Source: CAVSJJ01 sp963771015
GTDB lineage: Bacteria > Actinomycetota > Actinomycetes > Actinomycetales > Dermatophilaceae
Length of the DNA stretch: 64,000 nt
Direction of reading: 5' to 3'
Assembly: GCA_963771015.1 (NCBI GenBank)
Contig: CAVYRN010000005.1
Coordinates: 124,001 to 188,000, forward strand
Shown one piece after another: positions 41,494 through 51,782 of this stretch (position 1 is its first letter; every line of letters begins with the position of its first letter). The notes under the pieces are model-generated. The model was not told where the DNA came from. It made no database searches and saw only the letters and a list, made by a program, of their open reading frames with translations. The translations under genes were made by a program, and so were the position numbers.

Positions 41494-42615
41494 TCAGCTG
41501 GCCTGGTACGGCGCGACGACGACCTCGACCCGCTGGAACTCCTTGACGTCGACATACCCCGTCGTCGCCATGGCCCGGCGGAGCGCGCCGACGATGTTCG
41601 TCCGGCCGTCGGCGGACCGGCTGGGACCGAAGAGGATCTCCTCGAGCGGAGCGACCGACTCCATGGCGACCCGCTCGCCGCGGGGTAGCGACGCATGATG
41701 CGCCTCGGGGCCCCAGTGGAAGCCGCCGCCGGGGGCGTCCGACGCCCGGGCGAGCGCGGCACCGAGCATGACGCCGTCGGCGCCGCAGGCGATGGACTTG
41801 ACGATGTCGCCGCTCGTCCCGACCCCGCCGTCGGCGATGACATGGACGTAGCGGCCGCCGGACTCGTCGAGGTAGTCCCGCCGGGCCGCGGCCACGTCGG
41901 CGATGGCCGAGGCCATCGGGGCGTGGATGCCGAGGGTCGTCCGGGTCGTGTGCGCCGCTCCCCCACCGAAGCCGACGAGGACACCCGCGGCGCCGGTGCG
42001 CATGAGATGCAGGGCCGCCGAGTAGCTCGCGGCGCCACCGACGATGACCGGCACGTCGAGCTCGTAGATGAACCGCTTGAGGTTGAGCGGCTCGGCCCGG
42101 CTCGAGACGTGCTCGGCCGAGACGGTGGTCCCCCGGATGACGAAGAGGTCGACGCCCGCGTCGACGACCGTCTTCCACAGCTGCTGCGTCCGCTGCGGGG
42201 TGAGGGCGCCGGCCACGGTGACGCCCGCGTCACGGATCTGGCGGAGCCGCTCGACGATGAGCTCGGGCTGGATGTCCTCGCAGTAGATCTCCTGCATCCG
42301 CGCGGTCGCCTCCGCCGGGATGAGGTCGGCGATCTCGGCGAGGAGCGGCTCGGGGTCCTCGTAGCGGGTCCACAGGCCCTCGAGGTCGAGGACGGGGAGC
42401 CCGCCGAGCCGCCCGAACCGGATCGCCGACTCGGGGGACATGACGGAGTCCATCGGCGCGGCCATGAGGGGGATGTCGAAGTGGTAGGCGTCGATCTGCC
42501 ACTCCACGGACACGTCCTCGGGGTCACGGGTCCGCCTCGACGGCACGATCGCCACGTCGTCGAAGGAGTACGCGCGGCGCCCCCGCTTGCCTCGACCGAT
42601 CTCGATCTCGTTCAC
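41494..42615 (-). CDS. guaB3: GuaB3-type IMP dehydrogenase-family protein
   Basis: 373 residues from GTG 42615. It is an IMPDH/GMPR TIM barrel without CBS domains (RAYSFDDVAIVPSRRT, PLMAAPMDSV, VIADGGVGTSGDIVKSIACGADGVMLGAAL). The loop that holds the catalytic cysteine in IMPDH reads GGGAAHTTR, so the Cys position is His. As I recall, M. tuberculosis GuaB3 also lacks it, so true IMP dehydrogenase activity is doubtful. It lies near, but is not co-transcribed with, guaB. Confidence 0.9.
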   Translation of the reverse strand: MNEIEIGRGKRGRRAYSFDDVAIVPSRRTRDPEDVSVEWQIDAYHFDIPLMAAPMDSVMSPESAIRFGRLGGLPVLDLEGLWTRYEDPEPLLAEIADLIPAEATARMQEIYCEDIQPELIVERLRQIRDAGVTVAGALTPQRTQQLWKTVVDAGVDLFVIRGTTVSAEHVSSRAEPLNLKRFIYELDVPVIVGGAASYSAALHLMRTGAAGVLVGFGGGAAHTTRTTLGIHAPMASAIADVAAARRDYLDESGGRYVHVIADGGVGTSGDIVKSIACGADGVMLGAALARASDAPGGGFHWGPEAHHASLPRGERVAMESVAPLEEILFGPSRSADGRTNIVGALRRAMATTGYVDVKEFQRVEVVVAPYQAS

Positions 42616-42756
42616 GAGGGAAGAGCCTATCGAGGTCCCCACGGGCGACCTACCCGCGGACGCTGTCGGTGCCTTAGGGCAGACTTACCACCTGGCAGCC
42701 TCGCCCGCGGTCACGGCATACCGCGCAGCCCCTTCTCGTCGAAGTCTGGAGTCCAC

Positions 42757-44346
42757 GTGTCAGCCCATCCCACTCCCGTCGAGTACCCAGAGAAGATCGA
42801 TGCAGCCGTCCTCAAGGTGGCCGGCGTCGTCGTCCTCGGGGCGATCATGTCGATCCTCGACATCACCGTCGTCAACGTCGCGCTGCCGACCTTCCAGCAG
42901 GTGTTCGCCCCCAAGGGCGGCGACCCGGTCGCCTACTCGACCGTGGCGTGGACCATCACCGGGTACACCCTCGCCCTCGCGTTCGTCATCCCCATGACCG
43001 GCTGGGCCGCCGACCGGTTCGGCACCAAGCGCCTCTACATGCTCGCCCTGCTGCTGTTCACCACCGGATCGGCGCTGTGCGCGACGGCCGGGTCGATCGG
43101 CGTGCTCGTCGGCTTCCGCGTTCTCCAGGGGCTCGGCGGCGGCATGCTCATGCCGCTCGGCATGACGATCATGACCAGGGCCGCCGGGCCGCAGCGGATG
43201 GGCCGGCTCATGGCCATCCTCGGTGTCCCGATGCTCCTCGGCCCGATCTTCGGCCCGATCCTCGGCGGCTGGCTCATCGACATCGCCTCGTGGCACTGGA
43301 TCTTCCTCATCAACGTCCCGATCGGCGCCGGTGCCCTGCTCTACTCCGCCTGGGCGCTGGCCGGTGACCGGCCCGAGCCGTCGGAGACGTTCGACTGGAC
43401 CGGGATGGCGCTGATGTCCCCCGGACTGGCGCTGTTCCTCTACGGCGTCTCGTCCATCCCGGGCGAGGGCACGTTCTTCGCCAAGAAGGTCGCCATCCCG
43501 GCGACGATCGGGCTGCTCATGATCATCGCGTTCGTGTTCCACAGCTTCCGGCCCAAGCACCCGCTGCTTGACCTGCGGCTGTTCAAGAACCGCAACCTCG
43601 CGGTCGCCATCATCACGATGTTCCTGTTCGCCGGAGCGTTCTTCGGCGGGCTGCTGCTCATGCCGACGTACTTCCAGAACGTCCGCGGCGAGCTGCCGGT
43701 CAACGCCGGGTGGCTGGTGGCTCCGCAGGGCTTCGGTGCGATGCTGACGATGCCGATCGCCGGCGCCCTCGTCGACAAGGTCCCCGTCGGCCGGATCGTG
43801 CCGTTCGGCCTCGTCCTCATCACCGGCGGCATGTTCACCCTCACCCAGATCACGGCGACCTCGTCGTACTGGGGCTTCACCATCCCGGTGCTGTTCGTCA
43901 TGGGCCTGGGGATGGGCGCGACGATGATGCCGATCATGACCTCGGCGCTGAAGACGCTGACCGCCCACCAGGTCGCCCGAGGGTCGACGCTGCTCAACAT
44001 CACCCAGCAGATCGCCAGCTCGATCGGTGTCGCGACGATGTCGGTCGTCCTCACCAGCGGACTGAAGGGCTCGGCACTCGTCCAGGCCGGGCAGGCCCTG
44101 CAGGCCGACCCGGCCGCCGCCAAGGACCCCGGGATCGCCGCGCTGCTCCAGCAGTACGGCTCCGGCTTCGAGGCGGCCGTCCGCGAGGCCCTGGCCGGGG
44201 CCTTCGCGCACACCTACGCGGTGGCCGCCGTCCTCGTCGCCCTCACCCTCATCCCCGCGTTCTTCCTCCCGCGCAAGCACGAGGAGTCGCACCTGCTCGA
44301 CGACGAGGGCCTTGACGAGGCCCCGGCACCGGTCGTGCTGCACTGA
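42757..44346 (+). CDS. DHA2-family MFS efflux transporter (14 TMS, EmrB/QacA type)
   Basis: 529 residues from GTG 42757 with about 14 hydrophobic helices. DHA2 marks include ILDITVVNVALPTFQQVF in helix 1, GWAADRFGTKRLYM (motif A), and GVPMLLGPIFGPILGGWLID (motif C, proton antiporter). It likely exports drugs or toxic lipophiles. Divergent from guaB3, with no regulator alongside. The P1 peptidase gene follows after 20 bases. Confidence 0.9.
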   Translation: MSAHPTPVEYPEKIDAAVLKVAGVVVLGAIMSILDITVVNVALPTFQQVFAPKGGDPVAYSTVAWTITGYTLALAFVIPMTGWAADRFGTKRLYMLALLLFTTGSALCATAGSIGVLVGFRVLQGLGGGMLMPLGMTIMTRAAGPQRMGRLMAILGVPMLLGPIFGPILGGWLIDIASWHWIFLINVPIGAGALLYSAWALAGDRPEPSETFDWTGMALMSPGLALFLYGVSSIPGEGTFFAKKVAIPATIGLLMIIAFVFHSFRPKHPLLDLRLFKNRNLAVAIITMFLFAGAFFGGLLLMPTYFQNVRGELPVNAGWLVAPQGFGAMLTMPIAGALVDKVPVGRIVPFGLVLITGGMFTLTQITATSSYWGFTIPVLFVMGLGMGATMMPIMTSALKTLTAHQVARGSTLLNITQQIASSIGVATMSVVLTSGLKGSALVQAGQALQADPAAAKDPGIAALLQQYGSGFEAAVREALAGAFAHTYAVAAVLVALTLIPAFFLPRKHEESHLLDDEGLDEAPAPVVLH

Positions 44347-44366
44347 CCCCGCAGCCACCCATCACC

Positions 44367-45425
44367 GTGAGCCCGGTCCGGATCGGCCCAGCCAACGCCA
44401 TCACCGATGTCGTGGGGGTGCGCGTCGGTCACGCCACCCGGCTGGAGCCGGGCTGGCTCACCGGGGTCACCGTCGTCGTCCCGCCCCCGGGCACCGTCGG
44501 GGGCGTCGACGTCCGCGGTGGCGGGCCGGGGACCCGGGAGACCGACGCGCTCGACCCCCGCAACCTCGTCACAGCGGTCGATGCGGTCGTGCTGTCCGGC
44601 GGGAGCGCCTTCGGGCTCGCCGCCGCCGACGGCGTCATGGCCGAGCTGTATGCCGCGGGCCGCGGCTGGCCGGTCGGCGGGCCGGGGCAGGTCGTCCCCA
44701 TCGTCCCGTCGGCGATCCTCTTCGACCTCGGCCGGGGTGGCCCGTTCGAGAACCACCCGGGCGCCGAGGACGGCCGGGCCGCCTACCGGGCGGCATACGC
44801 GGCGGCCGAGGGTGCGCCCGTCGCCCAGGGCAGCGTCGGTGCCGGCACCGGCGCCAAGGCCGGCGGCCTGCGCGGCGGGGTCGGGACCGCGAGCGCCGTC
44901 CTGTCGACCGGCGCGACGGTGGGCGCCCTCGTCGTCGTCAACGCCGTCGGCTCACCCGTCGACGCCGACGGGGCCCTCTACGGCTGCCGATGCGGGATCG
45001 GTGCCGAGTTCGCCGCCCTGCCGACGCCCGGCGCCGAGGCGGTCACGACCTACTGGTCCGGAGTGGCCGCCGAGCAGGCGGCGCTGCGCGCCGGGACGGC
45101 GACGACGGTCGGCGTCGTCGCCACCGACACGACCCTCACCAAGGCGCAGTGCGCCAAGCTCGCCGGGGTCGCCCACGACGGCCTGGCCCGGGCGATCTCA
45201 CCCGTGCATACGGCCTTCGACGGGGACACGGTGTTCGCGCTGGCCACCGGGGCCCGGCAGGCTCCCACGGCGCCGGACGTCATCGAGCTCCAGACCGCCG
45301 CCGCCGACTGCGTGAGCCGGGCGATCGCCCACGGCATCCTCGCGGCGACGTCGGTCGACCGGGTGGGCGACGGTGGCCTGGTGCTGCGGTCCTGGCGCGA
45401 CGCCCTGGGAGCTCCCCGGACGTAG
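44367..45425 (+). CDS. P1/S58-family peptidase (DmpA-like aminopeptidase)
   Basis: 352 residues from GTG 44367. The family folds as an N-terminal-nucleophile hydrolase after self-cleavage. Visible features: ITDVVGVRVGHAT, VLSGGSAFGLAAADGV, GAGTGAKAGGLRGG and VGVVATDTTLTKAQC. At the position of the DmpA nucleophile Ser (before the VVATD strand) this protein has Thr, preceded by Thr rather than Gly, so self-processing may differ. Probably soluble and cytoplasmic. Confidence 0.85.
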   Translation: MSPVRIGPANAITDVVGVRVGHATRLEPGWLTGVTVVVPPPGTVGGVDVRGGGPGTRETDALDPRNLVTAVDAVVLSGGSAFGLAAADGVMAELYAAGRGWPVGGPGQVVPIVPSAILFDLGRGGPFENHPGAEDGRAAYRAAYAAAEGAPVAQGSVGAGTGAKAGGLRGGVGTASAVLSTGATVGALVVVNAVGSPVDADGALYGCRCGIGAEFAALPTPGAEAVTTYWSGVAAEQAALRAGTATTVGVVATDTTLTKAQCAKLAGVAHDGLARAISPVHTAFDGDTVFALATGARQAPTAPDVIELQTAAADCVSRAIAHGILAATSVDRVGDGGLVLRSWRDALGAPRT

Positions 45426-45441
45426 CGACGCTGCCGGCTTC

Positions 45442-45479
45442 GCTCGCCGGGTCAGCCGGTGCTCGCCGGGTCAGCCGGT
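45442..45479. repeat. 19-bp tandem duplication covering the guaB stop codon
   Basis: GCTCGCCGGGTCAGCCGGT occurs twice in direct succession (45442-45460 and 45461-45479). The second copy holds the guaB stop (TGA, 45471-45473 on the minus strand) and last codons; the first lies just after it, duplicating the stop context. Confidence 0.85.
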
Positions 45480-47114
45480 GATGGAGTAGTTCGGCGCCTC
45501 GACGATCCCGCTGATGTCGTGCGGGTGGCTCTCCCGGAGCCCGGCGGTCGTGATCCGGATGAAGCGACCCTTGGCCTTGAGCTCGGGCACCGTGTGGGCG
45601 CCGACATAGAACATGGACTGGTGGAGGCCGCCGATGAGCTGGTGGACGACGGCCGAGACCGGCCCGCGGTAGGCGACCTGGCCCTCGATCCCCTCCGGGA
45701 CGATCTTGTCGTCGCTGACGACGTCGGCCTGGAAGTAGCGGTCCTTGGAGTACGACTTCTTGCCGCGCGAGCTCATCGCTCCGAGGCTGCCCATCCCCCG
45801 GTATGCCTTGTACTGCTTGCCGTTGACGAGGACGAGCTCACCAGGGCTCTCCTCGCATCCGGCGAGCAGCGAGCCGATCATGACCGTGTCCGCCCCGGCG
45901 ACGAGGGCCTTGGCGATGTCGCCGGAGTACTGCAGGCCGCCGTCGCCGATGAGCGGGATGCCGGCCGGCCTACAGGCGAGCGAGGCGTTGTGGATCGCCG
46001 TCACCTGAGGGACGCCGACACCCGCGACGACCCGGGTCGTGCAGATCGAGCCCGGCCCGACGCCGACCTTGACGGCGTCGACACCCGCGTCGATGAGCGC
46101 CTGGGCGCCGTCCCTGGTCGCGACGTTGCCGCCGACGACCTGGACGTGCATGGTGGCCGGGTCCCGCTTGATCCTCCGGATCATCTCGAGCAGGGCCGTG
46201 GCATGGCCGTGGGCGGTGTCGACGATGAGGACGTCGACACCGGCGTCGACGAGGGTCCCCGCGCGCTGCCAGGCCTCCCCGAAGTAGCCCACCGCCGCGC
46301 CGACCATGAGCCGGCCGTCGGGGTCCTTGCTCGCGCTGGGGAACTGCTCGGACTTGACGAAGTCCTTGACGGTGATGAGGCCGCGCAGCCGGCCTTCGTC
46401 GTCGATGATGGGCAGCCGCTCGCGCTTGTGCTGTCGGAGCAGGAGCGTCGCCTCGTCGTGGCCGATCCCGACCCGGCCGGTGATGAGCGGCATCGGGGTC
46501 ATGACGTCGCGCACCCGGGTCGTGCTCCACGTCGCGACCGGCGTGAACCGGAGGTCGCGGTTGGTGACGATGCCGATGAGGTGGTCGCCCGGATCGACGA
46601 CGGGGAAGCCGGAGACGCGGTAGCGGCCGGCCAGCTCGTCGAGCTCCTCGAGGGTCGCGTCGGGCCCGATCGTCACCGGGTTCGAGATCATCCCGGTCTG
46701 GGTCCGCTTGACGAGGTCGACCTGGTACGCCTGGTCCTCGATCGAGAGGTTGCGGTGCAGGATGCCGATGCCGCCGTGCCGGGCCAGCGCGATGGCCATC
46801 CGGGCCTCGGTCACCGTGTCCATGGCCGCCGAGACGAGCGGCAGCCGGAGCGAGATCTCCCTCGTCAGCCGGCTCGTCGTGTCGACCTCGCTGGGGATGA
46901 CGTCGGTCTCGCCCGGCTGGAGCAGGACGTCGTCGTAGGTGAGCCCGAGTTCGGCGAAGGGCCCGGACGGGGAGGGCTCGGCCCCGGCGGGTGCACCCAC
47001 CGCCCCGGCGGGAGCACCCGCCGCCTCGGCGGGAACGGTCCCCGAGGCGTCCCCGGCGAGGTCGTCGGGGACATCGGAACGGCGGGGCGCGGTCTCGTCG
47101 ACACCGAGGCTCAT
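45471..47114 (-). CDS. guaB: IMP dehydrogenase
   Basis: 547 residues, converting IMP to XMP, the committed step of GMP synthesis. TIM barrel with LGLTYDDVLLQPGETDVIPSEVD, paired CBS domains in the middle (about residues 145-270), catalytic Cys in VGPGSICTTRVV, and SLGAMSSRG. The first ~50 residues are an unusual Ala/Gly/Pro-rich extension (AEAAGAPAGAVGAPAGAEPS) absent from most IMPDHs. ATG 47114 is chosen; initiation near the core (about Pro52) cannot be excluded. Ends inside a 19-bp duplication. Confidence 0.96.
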   Translation of the reverse strand: MSLGVDETAPRRSDVPDDLAGDASGTVPAEAAGAPAGAVGAPAGAEPSPSGPFAELGLTYDDVLLQPGETDVIPSEVDTTSRLTREISLRLPLVSAAMDTVTEARMAIALARHGGIGILHRNLSIEDQAYQVDLVKRTQTGMISNPVTIGPDATLEELDELAGRYRVSGFPVVDPGDHLIGIVTNRDLRFTPVATWSTTRVRDVMTPMPLITGRVGIGHDEATLLLRQHKRERLPIIDDEGRLRGLITVKDFVKSEQFPSASKDPDGRLMVGAAVGYFGEAWQRAGTLVDAGVDVLIVDTAHGHATALLEMIRRIKRDPATMHVQVVGGNVATRDGAQALIDAGVDAVKVGVGPGSICTTRVVAGVGVPQVTAIHNASLACRPAGIPLIGDGGLQYSGDIAKALVAGADTVMIGSLLAGCEESPGELVLVNGKQYKAYRGMGSLGAMSSRGKKSYSKDRYFQADVVSDDKIVPEGIEGQVAYRGPVSAVVHQLIGGLHQSMFYVGAHTVPELKAKGRFIRITTAGLRESHPHDISGIVEAPNYSITG

Positions 47115-47263
47115 TGCCTCAGTTTAGGTGCTTGCGTGAGGGCCGCCTTCCTTGACCCACTTCTTACTCGCGCCTTGCCCTATGCCTACCTCACCCGGCA
47201 TAGCGTCACGACTACATCGGTCACCCGGTGTATGGGGCCGTTCAACCACGGAGGGGTTGTTGC

Positions 47264-47551
47264 ATGGCTGAGATAACGAGACTCCCAGGTCCGGTCGCGG
47301 ACCTGTGGGACTGGCAGTTCGAGGGCGCCTGCCGCTCGATCAGTCCCGAGGTGTTCTTCCACCCAGAGGGCGAGCGGGGCTCCAAACGGCGCACCCGCGA
47401 CGCCCAGGCCAAACGGGTCTGCCTCGGCTGCCCCGTCCTGGCCGAGTGCCGTGACCATGCCCTCACGGTGCGCGAACCCTACGGCGTCTGGGGCGGAATG
47501 ACGGAGGACGAGCGGGAGGCCATGCACAGCGGCAACGCCCGGATCGCCTAG
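47264..47551 (+). CDS. whiB3: WhiB-like (Wbl) iron-sulfur transcription factor, WhiB3/WhiD type
   Basis: 95 residues. Four cysteines that would ligate a 4Fe-4S cluster (Cys23, Cys53, Cys56, Cys62), the GVWGGM turn and the start LPGPVADLWDWQ are characteristic of WhiB3 (mycobacteria) and WhiD (Streptomyces). Those genes also lie beside groEL1 and guaB. The family binds the housekeeping sigma factor and senses redox or NO. Start ATG 47264 has GGAGGGG about 9 bases upstream. A 14-codon frame (ATG 47232) overlaps the start and could be a translated leader. Confidence 0.93.
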   Translation: MAEITRLPGPVADLWDWQFEGACRSISPEVFFHPEGERGSKRRTRDAQAKRVCLGCPVLAECRDHALTVREPYGVWGGMTEDEREAMHSGNARIA

Positions 47552-47591
47552 GCAAGACGGGCCGGCGGTCACGATCCTCGTCCTTTCACCG

Positions 47592-47627
47592 CGTATGCCG
47601 CGTGCCGAGCTGGGCACGCGGCATACG
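47592..47627. terminator. Hairpin made of two inverted GTATGCCG copies
   Basis: CGTATGCCGCGTGCC (47592-47606) pairs perfectly over 15 bases with 47613-47627 around GAGCTG. It lies 40 bases after the whiB3 stop, between convergent whiB3 and groEL, so it likely terminates whiB3. Each arm holds the window-wide octamer. Confidence 0.8.
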
Positions 47628-47657
47628 TCTGCGCGCGCCGGGCACACCCTCCCCCGG

Positions 47658-47704
47658 CGCGCGGAATGCCGCGGCACCCCGTGGGCGCCGCGGCATTCCG
47701 CGCG
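47658..47704. terminator. Second hairpin, 18-bp stem, with variant octamer
   Basis: CGCGCGGAATGCCGCGGC (47658-47675) pairs with 47687-47704 around an 11-base loop. The arms carry GAATGCCG, one base from GTATGCCG. It lies 43 bases after the groEL stop and likely terminates groEL. Confidence 0.78.
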
Positions 47705-47746
47705 GTGGGGCTGCTGACGGCAGGAGCCCCCGGAGAGGACGGGCCG

Positions 47747-49363
<1,617 letters not shown>

Positions 49364-49394
49364 GATGTCCTTACCTGGTCAGTGCGTGAAAGGC

Positions 49395-49433
49395 GTATGC
49401 CGTGGGCTCACCGTGGGCGAGCCCACGGCATAC
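49395..49433 (-). terminator. Intercistronic hairpin between groES and groEL
   Basis: GTATGCCGTGGGCTC (49395-49409) pairs perfectly over 15 bases with 49419-49433 around a 9-base loop. It lies in the groES-groEL mRNA, 26 bases after the groES stop and 31 before groEL. It could be a partial terminator or mRNA-stability element that sets the groES:groEL ratio. Both arms carry the window-wide octamer. Confidence 0.65.
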
Positions 49434-49459
49434 ACGTGGATCGGGTGCGGGAGTCCCGC

Positions 49460-49753
49460 TCAGCCGACGACCGCGAGCACGTCGCGCGCCGAGAGGATGA
49501 GGTACTCCTCGCCGCCGTGCTTGATCTCGGTGCCGCCGTACTTGCTGTAGATGACCCGGTCGCCGACCTTGATGTCGAGCGGAACCCGGTTGCCGTGGTC
49601 GTCGATGCGACCCGGGCCGACCGCAAGGACCTCGCCCTCCTGGGGCTTCTCCTTGGCGGTGTCCGGGATCACGAGCCCGCTGGCCGTCGTCTGCTCGGCC
49701 TCGAGGGACTTCACAACGATCCGGTCTTCGAGCGGCTTGATGGAAACCGACAC
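49460..49753 (-). CDS. groES: Co-chaperonin GroES
   Basis: 97 residues from GTG 49753, with GGGGAGG 8 bases upstream. SVSIKPLEDRIVVKSLEAEQTTASGLVIPD contains the mobile loop, and GDRVIYSKYGGTEIKHGGEEYLIL is the roof-distal core. It caps GroEL rings during folding. Expression is under two CIRCE elements upstream. A longer in-frame start is unlikely because it would run into the operator. Confidence 0.97.
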   Translation of the reverse strand: MSVSIKPLEDRIVVKSLEAEQTTASGLVIPDTAKEKPQEGEVLAVGPGRIDDHGNRVPLDIKVGDRVIYSKYGGTEIKHGGEEYLILSARDVLAVVG

Positions 49754-49847
49754 GATGCTGACCTCCCCTTTGGGATGTCGAAGTGGACAGGTACGTGGTG
49801 CCTCCGGGCCGCTCTCGCCGTCGCGGGGGTCGAGACCGACTCGGGGG

Positions 49848-49923
49848 CTGGCACTCGCCATGGGCGAGTGCCAATAGGAGAAATCTAGGTCGGCCATTAG
49901 CACTCGGTCAACTCGAGTGCCAG
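49848..49923 (-). promoter_or_regulatory. groESL promoter flanked by two CIRCE operators (HrcA)
   Basis: CIRCE-1: CTGGCACTC (49848-49856), 9 bases, GAGTGCCAA (49866-49874). CIRCE-2: TTAGCACTC (49897-49905), 9 bases, GAGTGCCAG (49915-49923). On the minus strand -35 TTGACC (49911-49906) and -10 TAGATT (49887-49882) are 18 bases apart; CIRCE-2 covers the -35 and CIRCE-1 follows the -10. HrcA should repress groESL from both until heat shock. Confidence 0.92.
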
Positions 49924-50003
49924 CGGACGGCTCGCCGGCGCCGTCTGGGAGACCCGACCCCTCGGATAGGCCGGGGGCCCTGAGGGATGAGAGGCTGTCC
50001 GCC

Positions 50004-51242
50004 GTGGATGTCCCGACGGTGCGTGAGCTGGCATCTCCCGACGGACGAGCTCTGCTGCGGAGCCTTCCCGAGTACGACGAGGCGGCGGCCCTGGCGCTGC
50101 AGGGGACGCTGCGCGCCCAGGGGCACTCCCCCGAGCTCGTCGCCGCCGTCCTCACCCAGCAGCGGCTGCGGACGAGGGCGAAGGCGAAGTTCGGTGAGTT
50201 CGCCTCCGACATGCTCTACACCGCCGACGGCCTCGAGCAGGCCAGCCGGCTCGAGGTGGCGGCCACCCACGCCGGACGCTTCTACGCTGCGAGCCTCGCG
50301 ACGGTCCACGACCTCGGCTGCGGGATCGGCTCGGACGCGGTCGCCATGTCGGCGCTCGGCGTCACCGTCCACGGCATCGATGTCGACCCGGTGACCGCCG
50401 CCATCGCCGACGTCAACCTGCGGCCATGGCCGGACTCGCGGGCCCGCCCCGGTCGCGCCGAGGACTTCCGCGCGCCGAAGGACCCGCTGCACGCGCGGGT
50501 CGGCGCCTGGCTCGACCCGGCCCGGCGTACCCCGGGTGTCGCCGACGCCAATGGACGTACCCGGCGGGTCTACCGGCTCGACGACATCTCGCCGAGCTGG
50601 GACTTCGTCATCGAGGTGGCGACGGCGATCCCGGCGACCGGCGCGAAGCTGTCCCCGTCGCTCCCCCACGACGTCATCCCCCTCGGCACGGAGGCACAGT
50701 GGACCTCCTGGGGCGGCACGGTCCTCGAGTGCACCGTCTGGTGGGGCCCACTCGCCCGGCGGGTCGGGCGCACCGCCCGCATCCTCGGCGAGGGACGCCA
50801 CCCCATCGAGGTCGACGAGACGATGTGCGAGCCGGAGCCGCCGGTCGCCCGCAGTCCCCACGACATCGGGCCCTGGCTGTTCGAGCCGGACCGCGCGGTC
50901 ACCCGGGCCGGGCTGCTCGGCGCGTTGACGGCGGCGACCGGTGGCCGCGAGGTCGACCCCGGGCTCGGCTATGTCCTCGGGACCGAGGACACGACGGTGC
51001 CCTTCGCTCGCCGGTATGCCGTGCGGGAGGCGATGCCGTTCTCACCGAAGGTCCTGCGGGCCTGGCTGCGCGAGCGGAACATCACCGGCGTGACGATCAA
51101 GAAGCGCGGCGTCCGGCTCGACGACGACGCGTTGCGCCGCGAGCTCAAGGTCGGCCGCAAGGCCGGCCACGGCGACCAGGCCACGGTCGTCCTCACCCGC
51201 GTCGCCGGTCAGCAGATGGCCTTCGTCGTCGACCCGACCTAG
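50004..51242 (+). CDS. Class I SAM-dependent methyltransferase with THUMP-like domain
   Basis: 412 residues from GTG 50004. The upstream in-frame GTG 49917 lies inside CIRCE-2 and is rejected. Motif I VHDLGCGIGSDAVAMSALG and acidic loop HGIDVDP are typical of class I methyltransferases. The C-terminal part (FSPKVLRAWLRERNITGVTIKKRGVRLDDDALRRELK) matches the THUMP-like domain, suggesting RNA as substrate. It is divergent from groES and ends at a strong bidirectional terminator. Confidence 0.85.
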   Translation: MDVPTVRELASPDGRALLRSLPEYDEAAALALQGTLRAQGHSPELVAAVLTQQRLRTRAKAKFGEFASDMLYTADGLEQASRLEVAATHAGRFYAASLATVHDLGCGIGSDAVAMSALGVTVHGIDVDPVTAAIADVNLRPWPDSRARPGRAEDFRAPKDPLHARVGAWLDPARRTPGVADANGRTRRVYRLDDISPSWDFVIEVATAIPATGAKLSPSLPHDVIPLGTEAQWTSWGGTVLECTVWWGPLARRVGRTARILGEGRHPIEVDETMCEPEPPVARSPHDIGPWLFEPDRAVTRAGLLGALTAATGGREVDPGLGYVLGTEDTTVPFARRYAVREAMPFSPKVLRAWLRERNITGVTIKKRGVRLDDDALRRELKVGRKAGHGDQATVVLTRVAGQQMAFVVDPT

Positions 51243-51265
51243 GACGCGCCCGCGAGGGACCCACG

Positions 51266-51308
51266 CCAGAGGGGCGGGACGACCGCGATGGTCGTCCCGC
51301 CCCTCTGG
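51266..51308. terminator. Bidirectional terminator, 19-bp perfect stem
   Basis: Positions 51266-51284 pair without mismatch with 51290-51308 around GCGAT. It lies 24 bases after the methyltransferase stop and 18 bases after the rplL stop, serving both convergent genes. Confidence 0.9.
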
Positions 51309-51325
51309 GGGTGGAGGTCAGCGCC

Positions 51326-51712
51326 TCACTTGAGCTCGACGGTGGCGCCGGCGCTCTCGAGGGTCTCCTTGGCCTTCTCGGCGGCGGCCTTGTCGACCTT
51401 CTCGAGAACGGCCTTGGGAGCGCCGTCGACGAGGTCCTTGGCCTCCTTGAGGCCGAGCGAGGTCAGACCACGGACCTCCTTGATGACGGCGATCTTCTTC
51501 TCTCCGGCCGCGACGAGGACGACGTCGAACTCGTCCTGCTCCTCGACGGCGGCGGCGTCGCCACCACCGGCAGCGGCCGGCGCGGCCACGGCGACGGGAG
51601 CGGCGGCGGTCACGCCGAACGTCTCCTCGAACTGCTTGACGAACTCGGAGAGCTCGATGAGGGTCATCTCCTTGAAGGCCTCAAGGAGCTCGTCGGTGCT
51701 GAGCTTGGCCAT
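51326..51712 (-). CDS. rplL: 50S ribosomal protein L7/L12
   Basis: 128 residues. The N-terminal dimerisation helix region (MAKLSTDELLEAFKEMTLIELSEFVKQFEETFGV), Ala-rich hinge and C-terminal factor-binding domain (EFDVVLVAAGEKKIAVIKEVRGLTSLGLKEAKDLVDGAPK) are all present. It forms the ribosomal stalk with L10 and recruits translation factors. Follows rplJ by 70 bases, with one GTATGCCG between (51737-51744). Confidence 0.98.
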   Translation of the reverse strand: MAKLSTDELLEAFKEMTLIELSEFVKQFEETFGVTAAAPVAVAAPAAAGGGDAAAVEEQDEFDVVLVAAGEKKIAVIKEVRGLTSLGLKEAKDLVDGAPKAVLEKVDKAAAEKAKETLESAGATVELK

Positions 51713-51782
51713 GGTGGCGTCCTTCCTTCTGTGCTGGTATGCCGTAGGTGGCGTGACTGTGTCGGCCGGGGCCCGGGTGGGC

